This document shows, one piece after another, positions 1-5,842 of a stretch of DNA of 7,003 bases. Positions within the stretch are counted from its first letter, which is position 1. Each line of letters starts with the position of its first letter. Source of the stretch: Planctomycetaceae bacterium UBA6172. GTDB taxonomy: Bacteria; Planctomycetota; Planctomycetia; Pirellulales; Pirellulaceae. The notes beneath the pieces are model-generated. The model was not told the origin of the DNA and ran no database searches. It saw only the letters and a program-made list of their open reading frames with translations. A program made the position numbers and the translations under genes. The stretch covers positions 8,030 through 15,032 of the forward strand of contig DITY01000009.1 in the NCBI GenBank assembly GCA_002422955.1. The letters run 5' to 3'.

Positions 1-171
1 GCCGACGAGTGGGAAGCGTCATTGGGCAGTCTGCTGGAGTCGCCGGAGTTGCGGCAGCGGATGGGCCAGGCCGCGCGGCAGACCGTTGAACAGCGATTCA
101 GCCTTACGGTCAACCTGCCGCGGTGGCTGGAGGCGGTGCAAGGAGCGGTCGAACGCGGTCCGACCCGCTGA
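1..171 (+). CDS. Glycosyltransferase, C-terminal fragment (5' end outside window)
   Basis: Frame 1 is open from the first base to a TGA at 169-171 and gives 56 residues. The segment contains LLESPELRQRMGQAARQTVE followed by QRFSL and a tryptophan-containing helix (PRWLEAV). This pattern (a loop of short leucines, 'spELRqrMGqaaR..ve.rFsl...') is the typical last helix of GT-B fold glycosyltransferases of families 1/4, where it packs back onto the N-terminal domain. Such enzymes transfer sugar from a nucleotide-sugar donor, usually in the cytosol during polysaccharide or glycolipid assembly. The catalytic and donor-binding parts lie upstream of the window, so the substrate cannot be inferred. 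It converges on the epimerase gene with only 15 bases between stop codons, and the company of an epimerase and a methyltransferase supports a glycan locus. The family call rests only on this tail. Confidence 0.72.
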   Translation, partial: ADEWEASLGSLLESPELRQRMGQAARQTVEQRFSLTVNLPRWLEAVQGAVERGPTR

Positions 172-186
172 TGCGGTCGCAACGCA

Positions 187-1209
187 TCAAGGCCGCCACG
201 ATGGCGGCAAGCCGGCTTCGATTTCGAGCGGTTCGAAACTTTGCGCGGGCGGAATCTCGGTTTGGCGAGCCCACTGGGCCATCCGCGCCAGGCCTTCCGG
301 GAGCGGCGTGGCGGTCAACTCCGGAAACGCTTGCCGCGCGCGGGCGTGGTCGCAGTAGGCGATATGAACCTCATGCCTCGGCGGCAGGTAGGCCTTGGCC
401 ACTGGCAAGCCCAGGGCCTCCGCCACCAGATCGGCTAGTCGATCGACCGAATCGGCCCGATCCGATCCGAGGTTGAAGGTGCGGTTCGTCGCGTCGGGAT
501 TGAGCGGACTGCGGGCGATCGCGGGGGCAACGTCGCCGATGTAGCTGAACGCGCGGGTCTGCGTCCCATCGCCGAAGATCGGCATCGGCTGATCGTGCAG
601 CAACCGATTCATGAAGATGCCGACGACGTTGCGGTACTTGTCCGCCAGGTTCTGGCGGGGGCCGTAGACATTGTGTGGCCGGAAAATCACATGCTTCAAG
701 CCGTGGGTCTGGGAGGCGGCCGCGAGGTCCAGTTCGACCGCGTATTTCGCGATCCCGTAAGGATCAACTGGGGCGGGAACGTCGTCCTCGCGGAGCGGCG
801 AGCGACCCTGGCCATACACGGCGATCGAACTGGTGAAGACGAAGCACTGGCAACCGTGATTCACGGCGGCGTTGATCAGCCGCACGCTGCCGAGCAGGTT
901 GTTGGTGTAGTTGAAGTGCCGGATGAAATGGCTCAGTCCCTCCGCGGCATAGGCGGCGAGGTGGTAGACGTAGCGGAACCGATGCCGTGAGAAGAGTTGC
1001 TCGACCAGCACGGCATCATTGATGCTGCCGCGAATAAACTCGACGCGGGGATGGATGGGAACGTTTTCCGCGACCCCGCCCGAAAGGTCATCCAGCACCA
1101 CGATGCGGGCGGGGGACCAATCGGGGATCGCCAAGATCGCATCGACGACGTGCGAGCCCATGAACCCGGCGCCGCCCGTAACGAGAATTGAAAATGCTTC
1201 GTACATCAT
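187..1209 (-). CDS. NAD-dependent epimerase/dehydratase (UDP-glucose 4-epimerase-like, extended SDR)
   Basis: The product is 340 residues, the usual length for extended short-chain dehydrogenases/reductases that epimerise or dehydrate nucleotide sugars in the cytosol. The Rossmann glycine motif TGGAGFMGSH is at residues 11-20. The acidic residue closing beta-2 is Asp40 (VVLDDLSGG). HLAAYAAEG (83-91) follows beta-4. The catalytic set is Ser127/128 in FTSSIAVYG and Tyr151/Lys155 in DPYGIAKYA. RPHNVYGPRQN (177-187) and GDGTQTRAFSYIGDV (213-227) match the substrate-binding part of GalE-like enzymes. The ATG at 1209 was chosen because it overlaps the methyltransferase stop as ATGA and puts the glycine motif at the normal distance. 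The frame stays open upstream to 1380, but that extension lies inside the methyltransferase gene and reads as low-complexity sequence. There is no good Shine-Dalgarno site, as expected for translational coupling. The exact sugar substrate is not readable. GalE, GlcNAc-epimerase or a 4,6-dehydratase-like role are all possible, with an epimerase most likely. Confidence 0.93.
   Translation of the reverse strand: MMYEAFSILVTGGAGFMGSHVVDAILAIPDWSPARIVVLDDLSGGVAENVPIHPRVEFIRGSINDAVLVEQLFSRHRFRYVYHLAAYAAEGLSHFIRHFNYTNNLLGSVRLINAAVNHGCQCFVFTSSIAVYGQGRSPLREDDVPAPVDPYGIAKYAVELDLAAASQTHGLKHVIFRPHNVYGPRQNLADKYRNVVGIFMNRLLHDQPMPIFGDGTQTRAFSYIGDVAPAIARSPLNPDATNRTFNLGSDRADSVDRLADLVAEALGLPVAKAYLPPRHEVHIAYCDHARARQAFPELTATPLPEGLARMAQWARQTEIPPAQSFEPLEIEAGLPPSWRP
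192..208. terminator. Weak hairpin at the convergent gene ends
   Basis: GCCGCC at 192-197 and GGCGGC at 203-208 form a 6-bp GC stem with a 5-base loop (ACGAT). It lies just inside the 3' end of the epimerase gene and 21 bases past the glycosyltransferase stop. No T-run follows on either strand, so it does not meet the normal definition of an intrinsic terminator. It is listed because it is the only hairpin candidate at this tight convergent junction, which must stop transcripts from both sides. Confidence 0.2.
1206..1209 (-). other. ATGA stop/start overlap joining methyltransferase and epimerase genes
   Basis: On the minus strand the bases read ATGATGA. The first ATG (1209-1207) starts the epimerase and the overlapping TGA (1208-1206) ends the methyltransferase. 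A second in-frame ATG sits at 1206-1204. No Shine-Dalgarno site close to the start is visible. The 4-base overlap supports translation by termination-reinitiation and cotranscription of the two genes. Confidence 0.8.
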
Positions 1210-2432
1210 CGATCCGTTCGTTTTGACGCCTCTGGGTGGGCCTGCCCCGCCTGCGCAACCGTCGCGGATGCCGCCCGCGAATTGGGGGCTGTTGCGCGAT
1301 CGGCGATGATCGTCATCCGCCCGGTTTGACCGAGTGCGGCCATCAGCTTCGCCGGCAGCGCCAGGCCGAGTCGACCCCACATCGACGGATTGTCCAGAAA
1401 GGCCAACAGGCGATCGCCCCAGGACCTGCTAGGGAACCGCGATTTCAGCCAAATTCCCAAGCCGCCGACGTGGTTGTAGAGATTTTCCTGGAACTTCAAG
1501 CTGCGGATGGGGAAGCCATGCTCGTGGAGCAGGCGTTCGATGCCGGAGCGGGAAAAATGCTGCAGATGCGTCGGCTCGTTGAGGATGTAGTGATACTCAC
1601 CCCACAACCGCAGTTCCCAGGACGCGACGTGCGGGACGCTGATCATCAGTGTCCCTTCGGGCCGCAGCCAGTCGTGAATCTGCCTGAGCGCCGCCCCAGG
1701 GTCATGCAGGTGCTCGACCACCATCCAGGCGATGACCAAGTCATAAACGCCGGATGGGAAATCGGCCGATTCCACGCCACCCGTTTGCACCTCTAGCCCG
1801 CGGGCGCGGCAGCGGCTGGCCGGCGAGTCGGCAGGCTCCAGGCCTTCCACCGCCCAGCCGCAAGCGGCCAGTTGATCGAGGTAGCCCCCTGCCCCGCAAC
1901 CCAATTCCAAGGCCCGCGCGCCGGGGCGCGGTGGTGGCGGGAGCGGCGCCGCCCAGCGATCGGACAGCCAGTAGTAAAAGCTTCGCAGCCCCGGTACGCC
2001 GCGGCTGAATCGCGACAAATACCAGGGTTCTTTTGCCGCCCGACTGTCCGCTGGCGGCAGCGGTTTGCTACGCGAGTTGCCCGTCGGACCGGCTGCAGAG
2101 GCGGGAGGCGTTATCGCGGCATCGACATCGGTCGCGCTGGCGGCGACGTGGGGGCCATAGTTCGACGGATAACAACCGGCGATGGTGTCGCGGGTCGGAC
2201 GAGGGCTCTGGTACAGATGGCCACAGCTGTCGCAGCGGACGATGCTCGCCGAGCCTTCGCGGCCATAAATCAAATGGCTGACGCGCAACTGAAACGTCGA
2301 CTGCTCCCCGCCGCAGATCGCGCATACCGCCCGCTCCCAGCGAATGCCCGACTCGCCAGCGGGGGCGGAAACGACGGACGGCGGGGCCGGAGGAAGAGAC
2401 GGCAACGGTTCGGGTCCTGGGCGCACTCGCAC
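1206..2432 (-). CDS. Zinc-ribbon class I SAM-dependent methyltransferase
   Basis: The product is 408 residues from a GTG start. A proline-rich, probably disordered N-terminus (1-30) is followed by a zinc ribbon with CAIC (37-40) and CDSC (67-70). Then comes the conserved LYQSPRPT stretch and a low-complexity linker (about 95-135). The methyltransferase domain has motif I LELGCGAGG (175-183), EGLEP (196-200), YDLVIAWMVVEHLHDPG (230-246) and LRPEGTLMISVPH (256-268). The C-terminal EPTHLQHFSRSGIERLL region (286-302) is typical of the Methyltransf_23 type. Related proteins occur in surface-polysaccharide and nucleotide-sugar loci. Some zinc-binding members (the TylCIII/NovU type) C-methylate NDP-sugars, but this one lacks an obvious long C-terminal domain of those enzymes, so the acceptor is unknown. 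The start is uncertain. An in-frame TAG at 2451-2453 limits extension, the GTG at 2432 is the first start after it, no Shine-Dalgarno is seen, and a near-consensus -10 box lies just upstream. The stop overlaps the start of the epimerase gene, so the two probably form one operon. Confidence 0.9.
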   Translation of the reverse strand: MRVRPGPEPLPSLPPAPPSVVSAPAGESGIRWERAVCAICGGEQSTFQLRVSHLIYGREGSASIVRCDSCGHLYQSPRPTRDTIAGCYPSNYGPHVAASATDVDAAITPPASAAGPTGNSRSKPLPPADSRAAKEPWYLSRFSRGVPGLRSFYYWLSDRWAAPLPPPPRPGARALELGCGAGGYLDQLAACGWAVEGLEPADSPASRCRARGLEVQTGGVESADFPSGVYDLVIAWMVVEHLHDPGAALRQIHDWLRPEGTLMISVPHVASWELRLWGEYHYILNEPTHLQHFSRSGIERLLHEHGFPIRSLKFQENLYNHVGGLGIWLKSRFPSRSWGDRLLAFLDNPSMWGRLGLALPAKLMAALGQTGRMTIIADRATAPNSRAASATVAQAGQAHPEASKRTDR

Positions 2433-2447
2433 GGTCGGAAGAAAATA

Positions 2448-2476
2448 ATTCTACTCCGGAGCACCGCGATTCAGAA
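2448..2476 (-). promoter_or_regulatory. Candidate promoter for methyltransferase-epimerase operon
   Basis: On the minus strand TAGAAT (2453-2448) matches the sigma-70 -10 box at 5 of 6 positions. The hexamer TTCTGA (2476-2471) lies 17 bases upstream but matches the -35 box at only 3 of 6 positions. The -10 box sits in a local AT-rich patch of an otherwise GC-rich region. Transcription would start about 10 bases before the GTG at 2432, leaving almost no leader. That agrees with the missing Shine-Dalgarno site. This is inferred from the sequence only. Confidence 0.3.
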
Positions 2477-2594
2477 GTCCGAGCCCAAAAGTCCCATCGG
2501 GCAACACCGCCGTGATGGCTGATGAGGCTACCGGAATCTTCGGCAAAGGCCGCGTCCCGCGGGCGTGGTTCGCCGCTGCGGAGAGCGACACAAG

Positions 2595-2623
2595 TTGTCC
2601 CGCAACCGCGGCAGGATTAAACT
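2595..2623 (+). promoter_or_regulatory. Candidate promoter for toroid protein gene
   Basis: TTGTCC (2595-2600, 4 of 6 matches to the -35 box) is separated by exactly 17 bases from TAAACT (2618-2623, 4 of 6 matches to the -10 box). Transcription would start near 2630, giving a leader of about 100 bases before the preferred ATG at 2729. The short inverted repeat TTGTC/GACAA (2595-2599 and 2624-2628) brackets the element. The match is moderate and could be chance. Confidence 0.3.
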
Positions 2624-2728
2624 GACAATCAGGATTCGACATCGACCGTCGCGCCGGCGGCGAGGATGATTTCGGGGTTCGTTTCGGCTCGGGCTGGTGA
2701 TCGCGGTCTCTTTTCGGCAGGTTCTTCG

Positions 2729-4432
2729 ATGCGCGGTGGACGATTGGATTGGGGATACGCGATCGGCTGGCTGCTATTTCTCGGCGGCCTGGGTGGCGTC
2801 GCGACTCCAGCGCGGGCTTATACGCCGGACGATCCTCAGGTGCGGGCGATGGTCGACAAGGGGGTCGCCTATTTGGAAAGCCTGTCCGAGGAGGATCTGC
2901 TGCTGAAAAATTGGGGCGATGCGGAAGGGCAGCCGATGCTGATCGCCTACGCCCATCTCAAGGCGGTTGGCGATACCGAAGCCCCGCTCGTCCAGATCGG
3001 TTTGAAGAACGCGTTGGCCTACGCCAAGCGAGTTCGCGCGGATGTGGCGGCCAAGCGGAATCATGGCCATAAATCGACCTACGAGATGAGTGTCGCGATC
3101 ATGCTGCTGGCGGAGATCGATCCGCGAGCCCATGCCGACGATTTGAAGATGCTGGCCGACGCGTTGTTGTCCGAGCAGATGTCGCACGGCGGTTACGGTT
3201 ATCACGGCGAGGAGCACGGCGATTCGTCTCAGGTCCAATACGTCACCCTCGCGATGTGGACCCTCGATCGCGCCGGCTTCGATATCGATTTCGCGCGGGT
3301 CGGGCGTTTGATCAACTGGATCGTCCGGGTCCAAGATCCGAGCGGCTTTTGGACGTACAAGCCGCAGTTTCCCGGTAGCGGTGGGCCGGTGAAGCAGAAC
3401 ACCAACCAACTCACCATGTCGACCTGTCTGGCCGCCGGATCGGGGCTGTTGATCGCGGCCGATGTCTTGCGGCAGTGGGGCGAGACGAAAGGGATGGAAG
3501 TCAAAATCGAAGGGTTGCCCAAAGCGGTCAAGTTGGTCGCGAGCGAGTCGGTCGAGCAGAAAGCGAATACCAGCCGTAAGCAATCGGCGGTCGTCCCGGC
3601 GGAAGCGATTCGGGGCTCGATCGGCCGCTTGGAGCAATATCGGGGGCAGAATCCTTTTCAGCGAACGGGCGGGCCCGATTGGTATTACTACATGATGTAT
3701 ACCCTCGAGCGGTACGAGAGTTTCATGGAGGTCGCGAGCTCCAACGCCGCGGGGCGGTCCGGCTGGTATGACGATGGCGTCAACTCGCTGATGAAACTTC
3801 AGGACGCCACGGGGGCTTGGGGTAAGTCCGACGCCTCCTTCAGTTCCGCCCCCGTTTCCACCGCGTTCGCGATTTTGTTTTTGATCCGCAGCACCAAAAA
3901 ATCGATCGCCAAGGCGAGCCGTGGCACGGTCGCGGGCGGGTTCGGTTTGCCGGACGACACCACAAAGATCGTCGTCTCGGGGACGCAGATCAAAGGCGAA
4001 CCGGTCGCCGCCGCCGTGACCGATCTGCTGGGGTTATTGGAAGCGGATGACTCGGATAAGTTCGACCAAAAATCGATCCCCGAGGACCTCAAGCTCGACG
4101 CTGACCCGCAGCGACGCCGCCAACAGCTCGACCGGTTGGAGCGGATGGTGCGCGGCAGCCAATCCTGGCAGGCGCGGCGAGTCGCCGCACGGCTGCTCGG
4201 CAAGAGCGATGAGCTGTCCGTGGTTCCGGCGCTGATTTTCGCGCTCAGCGATCCCGATACGGTCGTCCGCAACTCGGCCGCCGACGGGCTGCGGTTCATC
4301 AGCCGCAAGTTCGACGACATCGGCTTGCCCGCCAAGCCCGATTCCCAGCAGATCCGCTCGGCCCAACAGCAATGGCGGGAGTGGTTTCTGACGATCTATC
4401 CCGACTACGTCTTTTTGGACAAAGTATTTTAG
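2729..4432 (+). CDS. Exported alpha/alpha-toroid (prenyltransferase/squalene-oxidase repeat) protein with HEAT-like C-terminus
   Basis: From the ATG at 2729 the product is 567 residues. This start has GCAGG about 7 bases upstream and gives a clean Sec signal peptide: Arg-containing n-region, hydrophobic core about 10-25, and a likely cut after ARA (residue 30). An in-frame ATG at 2666 would bury the signal behind 21 extra residues and has no properly spaced ribosome site. Residues about 35-390 form helical repeats of the terpenoid-cyclase-like toroid fold. QW-type motifs (Q-x3-G-x-W) occur at 202-208 (QDPSGFW) and 358-364 (QDATGAW), and a variant (QMSHGGY) at 150-156. DSSQVQYVTLAMWTL (165-179) is a core repeat helix. 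No DxDD motif or other cyclase acid is visible, so it is probably not a triterpene cyclase. Residues about 465-527 resemble HEAT repeats (QARRVAARLLG, VVPALIFALSDPDTVVRNSAADGL), suggesting protein binding. It likely works in the periplasm. Its function is unknown. Confidence 0.87.
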   Translation: MRGGRLDWGYAIGWLLFLGGLGGVATPARAYTPDDPQVRAMVDKGVAYLESLSEEDLLLKNWGDAEGQPMLIAYAHLKAVGDTEAPLVQIGLKNALAYAKRVRADVAAKRNHGHKSTYEMSVAIMLLAEIDPRAHADDLKMLADALLSEQMSHGGYGYHGEEHGDSSQVQYVTLAMWTLDRAGFDIDFARVGRLINWIVRVQDPSGFWTYKPQFPGSGGPVKQNTNQLTMSTCLAAGSGLLIAADVLRQWGETKGMEVKIEGLPKAVKLVASESVEQKANTSRKQSAVVPAEAIRGSIGRLEQYRGQNPFQRTGGPDWYYYMMYTLERYESFMEVASSNAAGRSGWYDDGVNSLMKLQDATGAWGKSDASFSSAPVSTAFAILFLIRSTKKSIAKASRGTVAGGFGLPDDTTKIVVSGTQIKGEPVAAAVTDLLGLLEADDSDKFDQKSIPEDLKLDADPQRRRQQLDRLERMVRGSQSWQARRVAARLLGKSDELSVVPALIFALSDPDTVVRNSAADGLRFISRKFDDIGLPAKPDSQQIRSAQQQWREWFLTIYPDYVFLDKVF

Positions 4433-4439
4433 GCGGTTT

Positions 4440-4463
4440 CGCCGCGGGACCGATGTCGCGGCG
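4440..4463 (+). other. Leader hairpin 1 downstream of toroid gene
   Basis: CGCCGCG (4440-4446) and CGCGGCG (4457-4463) form a perfect 7-bp GC stem with a 10-base loop. It starts 8 bases after the toroid stop codon. No T-run follows, so it is not a standard intrinsic terminator. It could protect the 3' end of the upstream message or be part of a folded leader for the next gene. Confidence 0.45.
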
Positions 4464-4467
4464 GTGC

Positions 4468-4485
4468 CCCGTGATGCTTCACGGG
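4468..4485 (+). other. Leader hairpin 2 upstream of DUF3748 gene
   Basis: CCCGTGA (4468-4474) and TCACGGG (4479-4485) form a perfect 7-bp stem closed by the 4-base loop TGCT. It begins 4 bases after hairpin 1. Its 3' arm GGG (4483-4485) is also the 5' part of a competing stem that would cover the ribosome-binding site, so the two folds exclude each other. Confidence 0.5.
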
Positions 4486-4502
4486 CCTGCCTCATGGGAA
4501 AC

Positions 4503-4507
4503 AGGAG
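4503..4507 (+). promoter_or_regulatory. Strong ribosome-binding site of DUF3748 gene
   Basis: AGGAG lies 9 bases before the ATG at 4517 and is the best Shine-Dalgarno match in the window. It can be paired within a 7-bp bulged stem formed by GGG+CCTG (4483-4489) and CAGG+CCC (4502-4510, with A4506 and G4507 bulged). Its accessibility may therefore depend on leader folding. Confidence 0.7.
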
Positions 4508-4516
4508 CCCGCTTTC

Positions 4517-5842
4517 ATGGACGATACGCCGGCCTCGGGCATCCGCGAAATTCGCCTGACCGATGCCCCGCACGGTCACACGTTGGCGAACCGCGGTTGT
4601 TGGGCGGCCGATGGTCGCTCGATCCTCTTCGACCGGCGAGATGACGAAACCCGCTTCGATTCCCCTACCATCGATCGCGTGTGGGTCGATACGAGGCGGA
4701 CGGAAACGGCCTACCGGGCGGCGACCGGACTCCATTGCGGCGTGCCGACCTGCAGCAGTCGTGACGAGCGTTTCGTTTTCATTCGACAGGACGATCCGCC
4801 AGTGTCCGATTGGCCCTACTGCGCTTGGCATCGCCATGGCGCGATCGGGCGGTTGGGCGAGCCGTCCGCGGTCGAGACGCTGGATGCTCGTGACCTCGTC
4901 GCGCCCTACACGCCCGGCGCGCTGCGAGGCGGGACACATTTGCACACCTTCCATCCCACCGCACCGCTGCTGCTCAGCACCTACGAGGATCATGTCCTTG
5001 CGACAGCCGACCCGGGGACGGCCCAGGCCAATCGCCGCGGCTTGGCCGTCCATCTGCTGGGGCAGCCGGTCACCGTACCCAAGACGCATCCGCGCAACCA
5101 GGACGGCAGCAGCTTTTCGGTTTGCGTCACCGAGTTGACCGATCGGCCCGAACCCGGCAGCGACCAGATCGCGATCGCGGCGGGCGAGGCCTGGTTGGGA
5201 GGCGTCGCCGAGTCGGGGTCGGGAGCCAGCTTGGCGATCGCGTTTCAGGGAACCGTGATCGACGCCGAGGGTCAGCCGAGGCTGGAGTTGTTTTTGTTGA
5301 CGCTGTCCGAGGACTGGTCGCGGTTGGTCGAGGCGGGTGGGCGGCCATTGGCCGGGACGCCGCGAACGCGTCCGGGCGTGCCCGCCGGTGTCAGGCAGCA
5401 GCGTTTGACTTGGACGACCGATCGCAAGCACCCGGGTCTCGCCGGCCCGAGGCATTGGGCGGTCGCCGCTCCCGATGGCTCGCGTATCGGCTTTTATCTC
5501 CGCGATGAGGCGGGAATCGTTCAGTTCTGGACCGTTTCTCCCAGCGGCGGTGAACCGGTGCAGGTCAGTCGTGGAACGGCCGAACCGAGCTCCCCGTTCA
5601 GTTGGCACCCCAGCGGCGAGGCGGTCACGTATGTGGCGGACGGGAGCGTGGTGTGGCTCGATGTCGACTCGGGGCGGGTGCGGCGACTGACCCCGCGCGC
5701 GTCGTTGGCCGAGGGCCCGACGCATCATGCTTGTGTTTTCGCCCCGGACGGTTCCGCGATCGCCTACATGCGACCGGTAACCTTTCCGACTGGCGCACGC
5801 TTCAATCAACTCCACCTTGTCACCGGCTGGGATAAGGTTTGA
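4517..5842 (+). CDS. yidR: DUF3748 family protein (YidR-like cytosolic beta-propeller)
   Basis: The product is 441 residues, similar in length to E. coli YidR, which it resembles from memory along nearly its whole length. Shared stretches include DLVAPYTPGALRGGTHLH (126-143), THPRNQDGSSFSV (190-202), the PEPGSDQI segment (211-218), QQRLTWT (294-300), HPGLAGPRHW (305-314), RDEAGIVQFWTVSPSGGEP (329-347) and SWHPSGEA (362-369). Repeated blade-like strands (CWAADGRSILFD, SWHPSGEAVTYVADG, CVFAPDGSAIAYM) resemble the TolB/WD40-like beta-propeller pattern. There is no signal peptide or membrane segment, so a cytosolic location is likely. No reaction or partner is established for the family to my knowledge. 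The start is fixed by AGGAG 9 bases upstream. The gene lies 84 bases after the toroid gene on the same strand and may be read from the same transcript. The family call is confident; the symbol marks homology, not proven equivalence. Confidence 0.88.
   Translation: MDDTPASGIREIRLTDAPHGHTLANRGCWAADGRSILFDRRDDETRFDSPTIDRVWVDTRRTETAYRAATGLHCGVPTCSSRDERFVFIRQDDPPVSDWPYCAWHRHGAIGRLGEPSAVETLDARDLVAPYTPGALRGGTHLHTFHPTAPLLLSTYEDHVLATADPGTAQANRRGLAVHLLGQPVTVPKTHPRNQDGSSFSVCVTELTDRPEPGSDQIAIAAGEAWLGGVAESGSGASLAIAFQGTVIDAEGQPRLELFLLTLSEDWSRLVEAGGRPLAGTPRTRPGVPAGVRQQRLTWTTDRKHPGLAGPRHWAVAAPDGSRIGFYLRDEAGIVQFWTVSPSGGEPVQVSRGTAEPSSPFSWHPSGEAVTYVADGSVVWLDVDSGRVRRLTPRASLAEGPTHHACVFAPDGSAIAYMRPVTFPTGARFNQLHLVTGWDKV

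Larger units (their letters stand above)
2433..2728. other. Divergent intergenic region
   Basis: This 296-base stretch separates the minus-strand methyltransferase from the plus-strand toroid protein gene. It holds one candidate promoter per strand (listed separately). It also contains a 63-codon minus-strand open frame (2642-2451) that shares the methyltransferase frame but ends at a TAG, and a short in-frame extension of the toroid gene beginning at an ATG at 2666. I see no RNA gene, strong terminator-like hairpin or mobile-element remnant. Confidence 0.6.

Noticed and set aside
1210..1380. A 57-residue N-terminal extension of the epimerase
   Set aside because: It overlaps the methyltransferase tail, is low-complexity, and would push the nucleotide-binding glycine motif far from the N-terminus. 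The ATGA overlap gives a better start.
1872..2522. A 216-codon plus-strand frame opposite the methyltransferase N-terminal half
   Set aside because: It reads as Arg/Ala-rich sequence without motifs, while the opposite strand encodes the zinc ribbon and SAM-binding motif.
2666..2728. An ATG at 2666 as the start of the toroid protein
   Set aside because: The GAGG before it has zero spacing to the ATG, and the start would place 21 residues before an otherwise well-formed signal peptide. The ATG at 2729 has better spacing and gives a normal signal.
2774..3637. A 287-codon minus-strand open frame inside the toroid gene
   Set aside because: It mirrors the toroid coding frame, has no domain-like pattern, and the plus-strand product has a signal peptide and repeat motifs.
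4034..5815. A 593-codon open frame on the minus strand lying opposite the end of the toroid gene and most of the DUF3748 gene
   Set aside because: Its product is Arg/Gly/Ala-rich with no recognisable domain, it crosses a real intergenic leader, and the plus-strand genes have clear family matches and a good ribosome site. Long antisense frames are expected in GC-rich genes.
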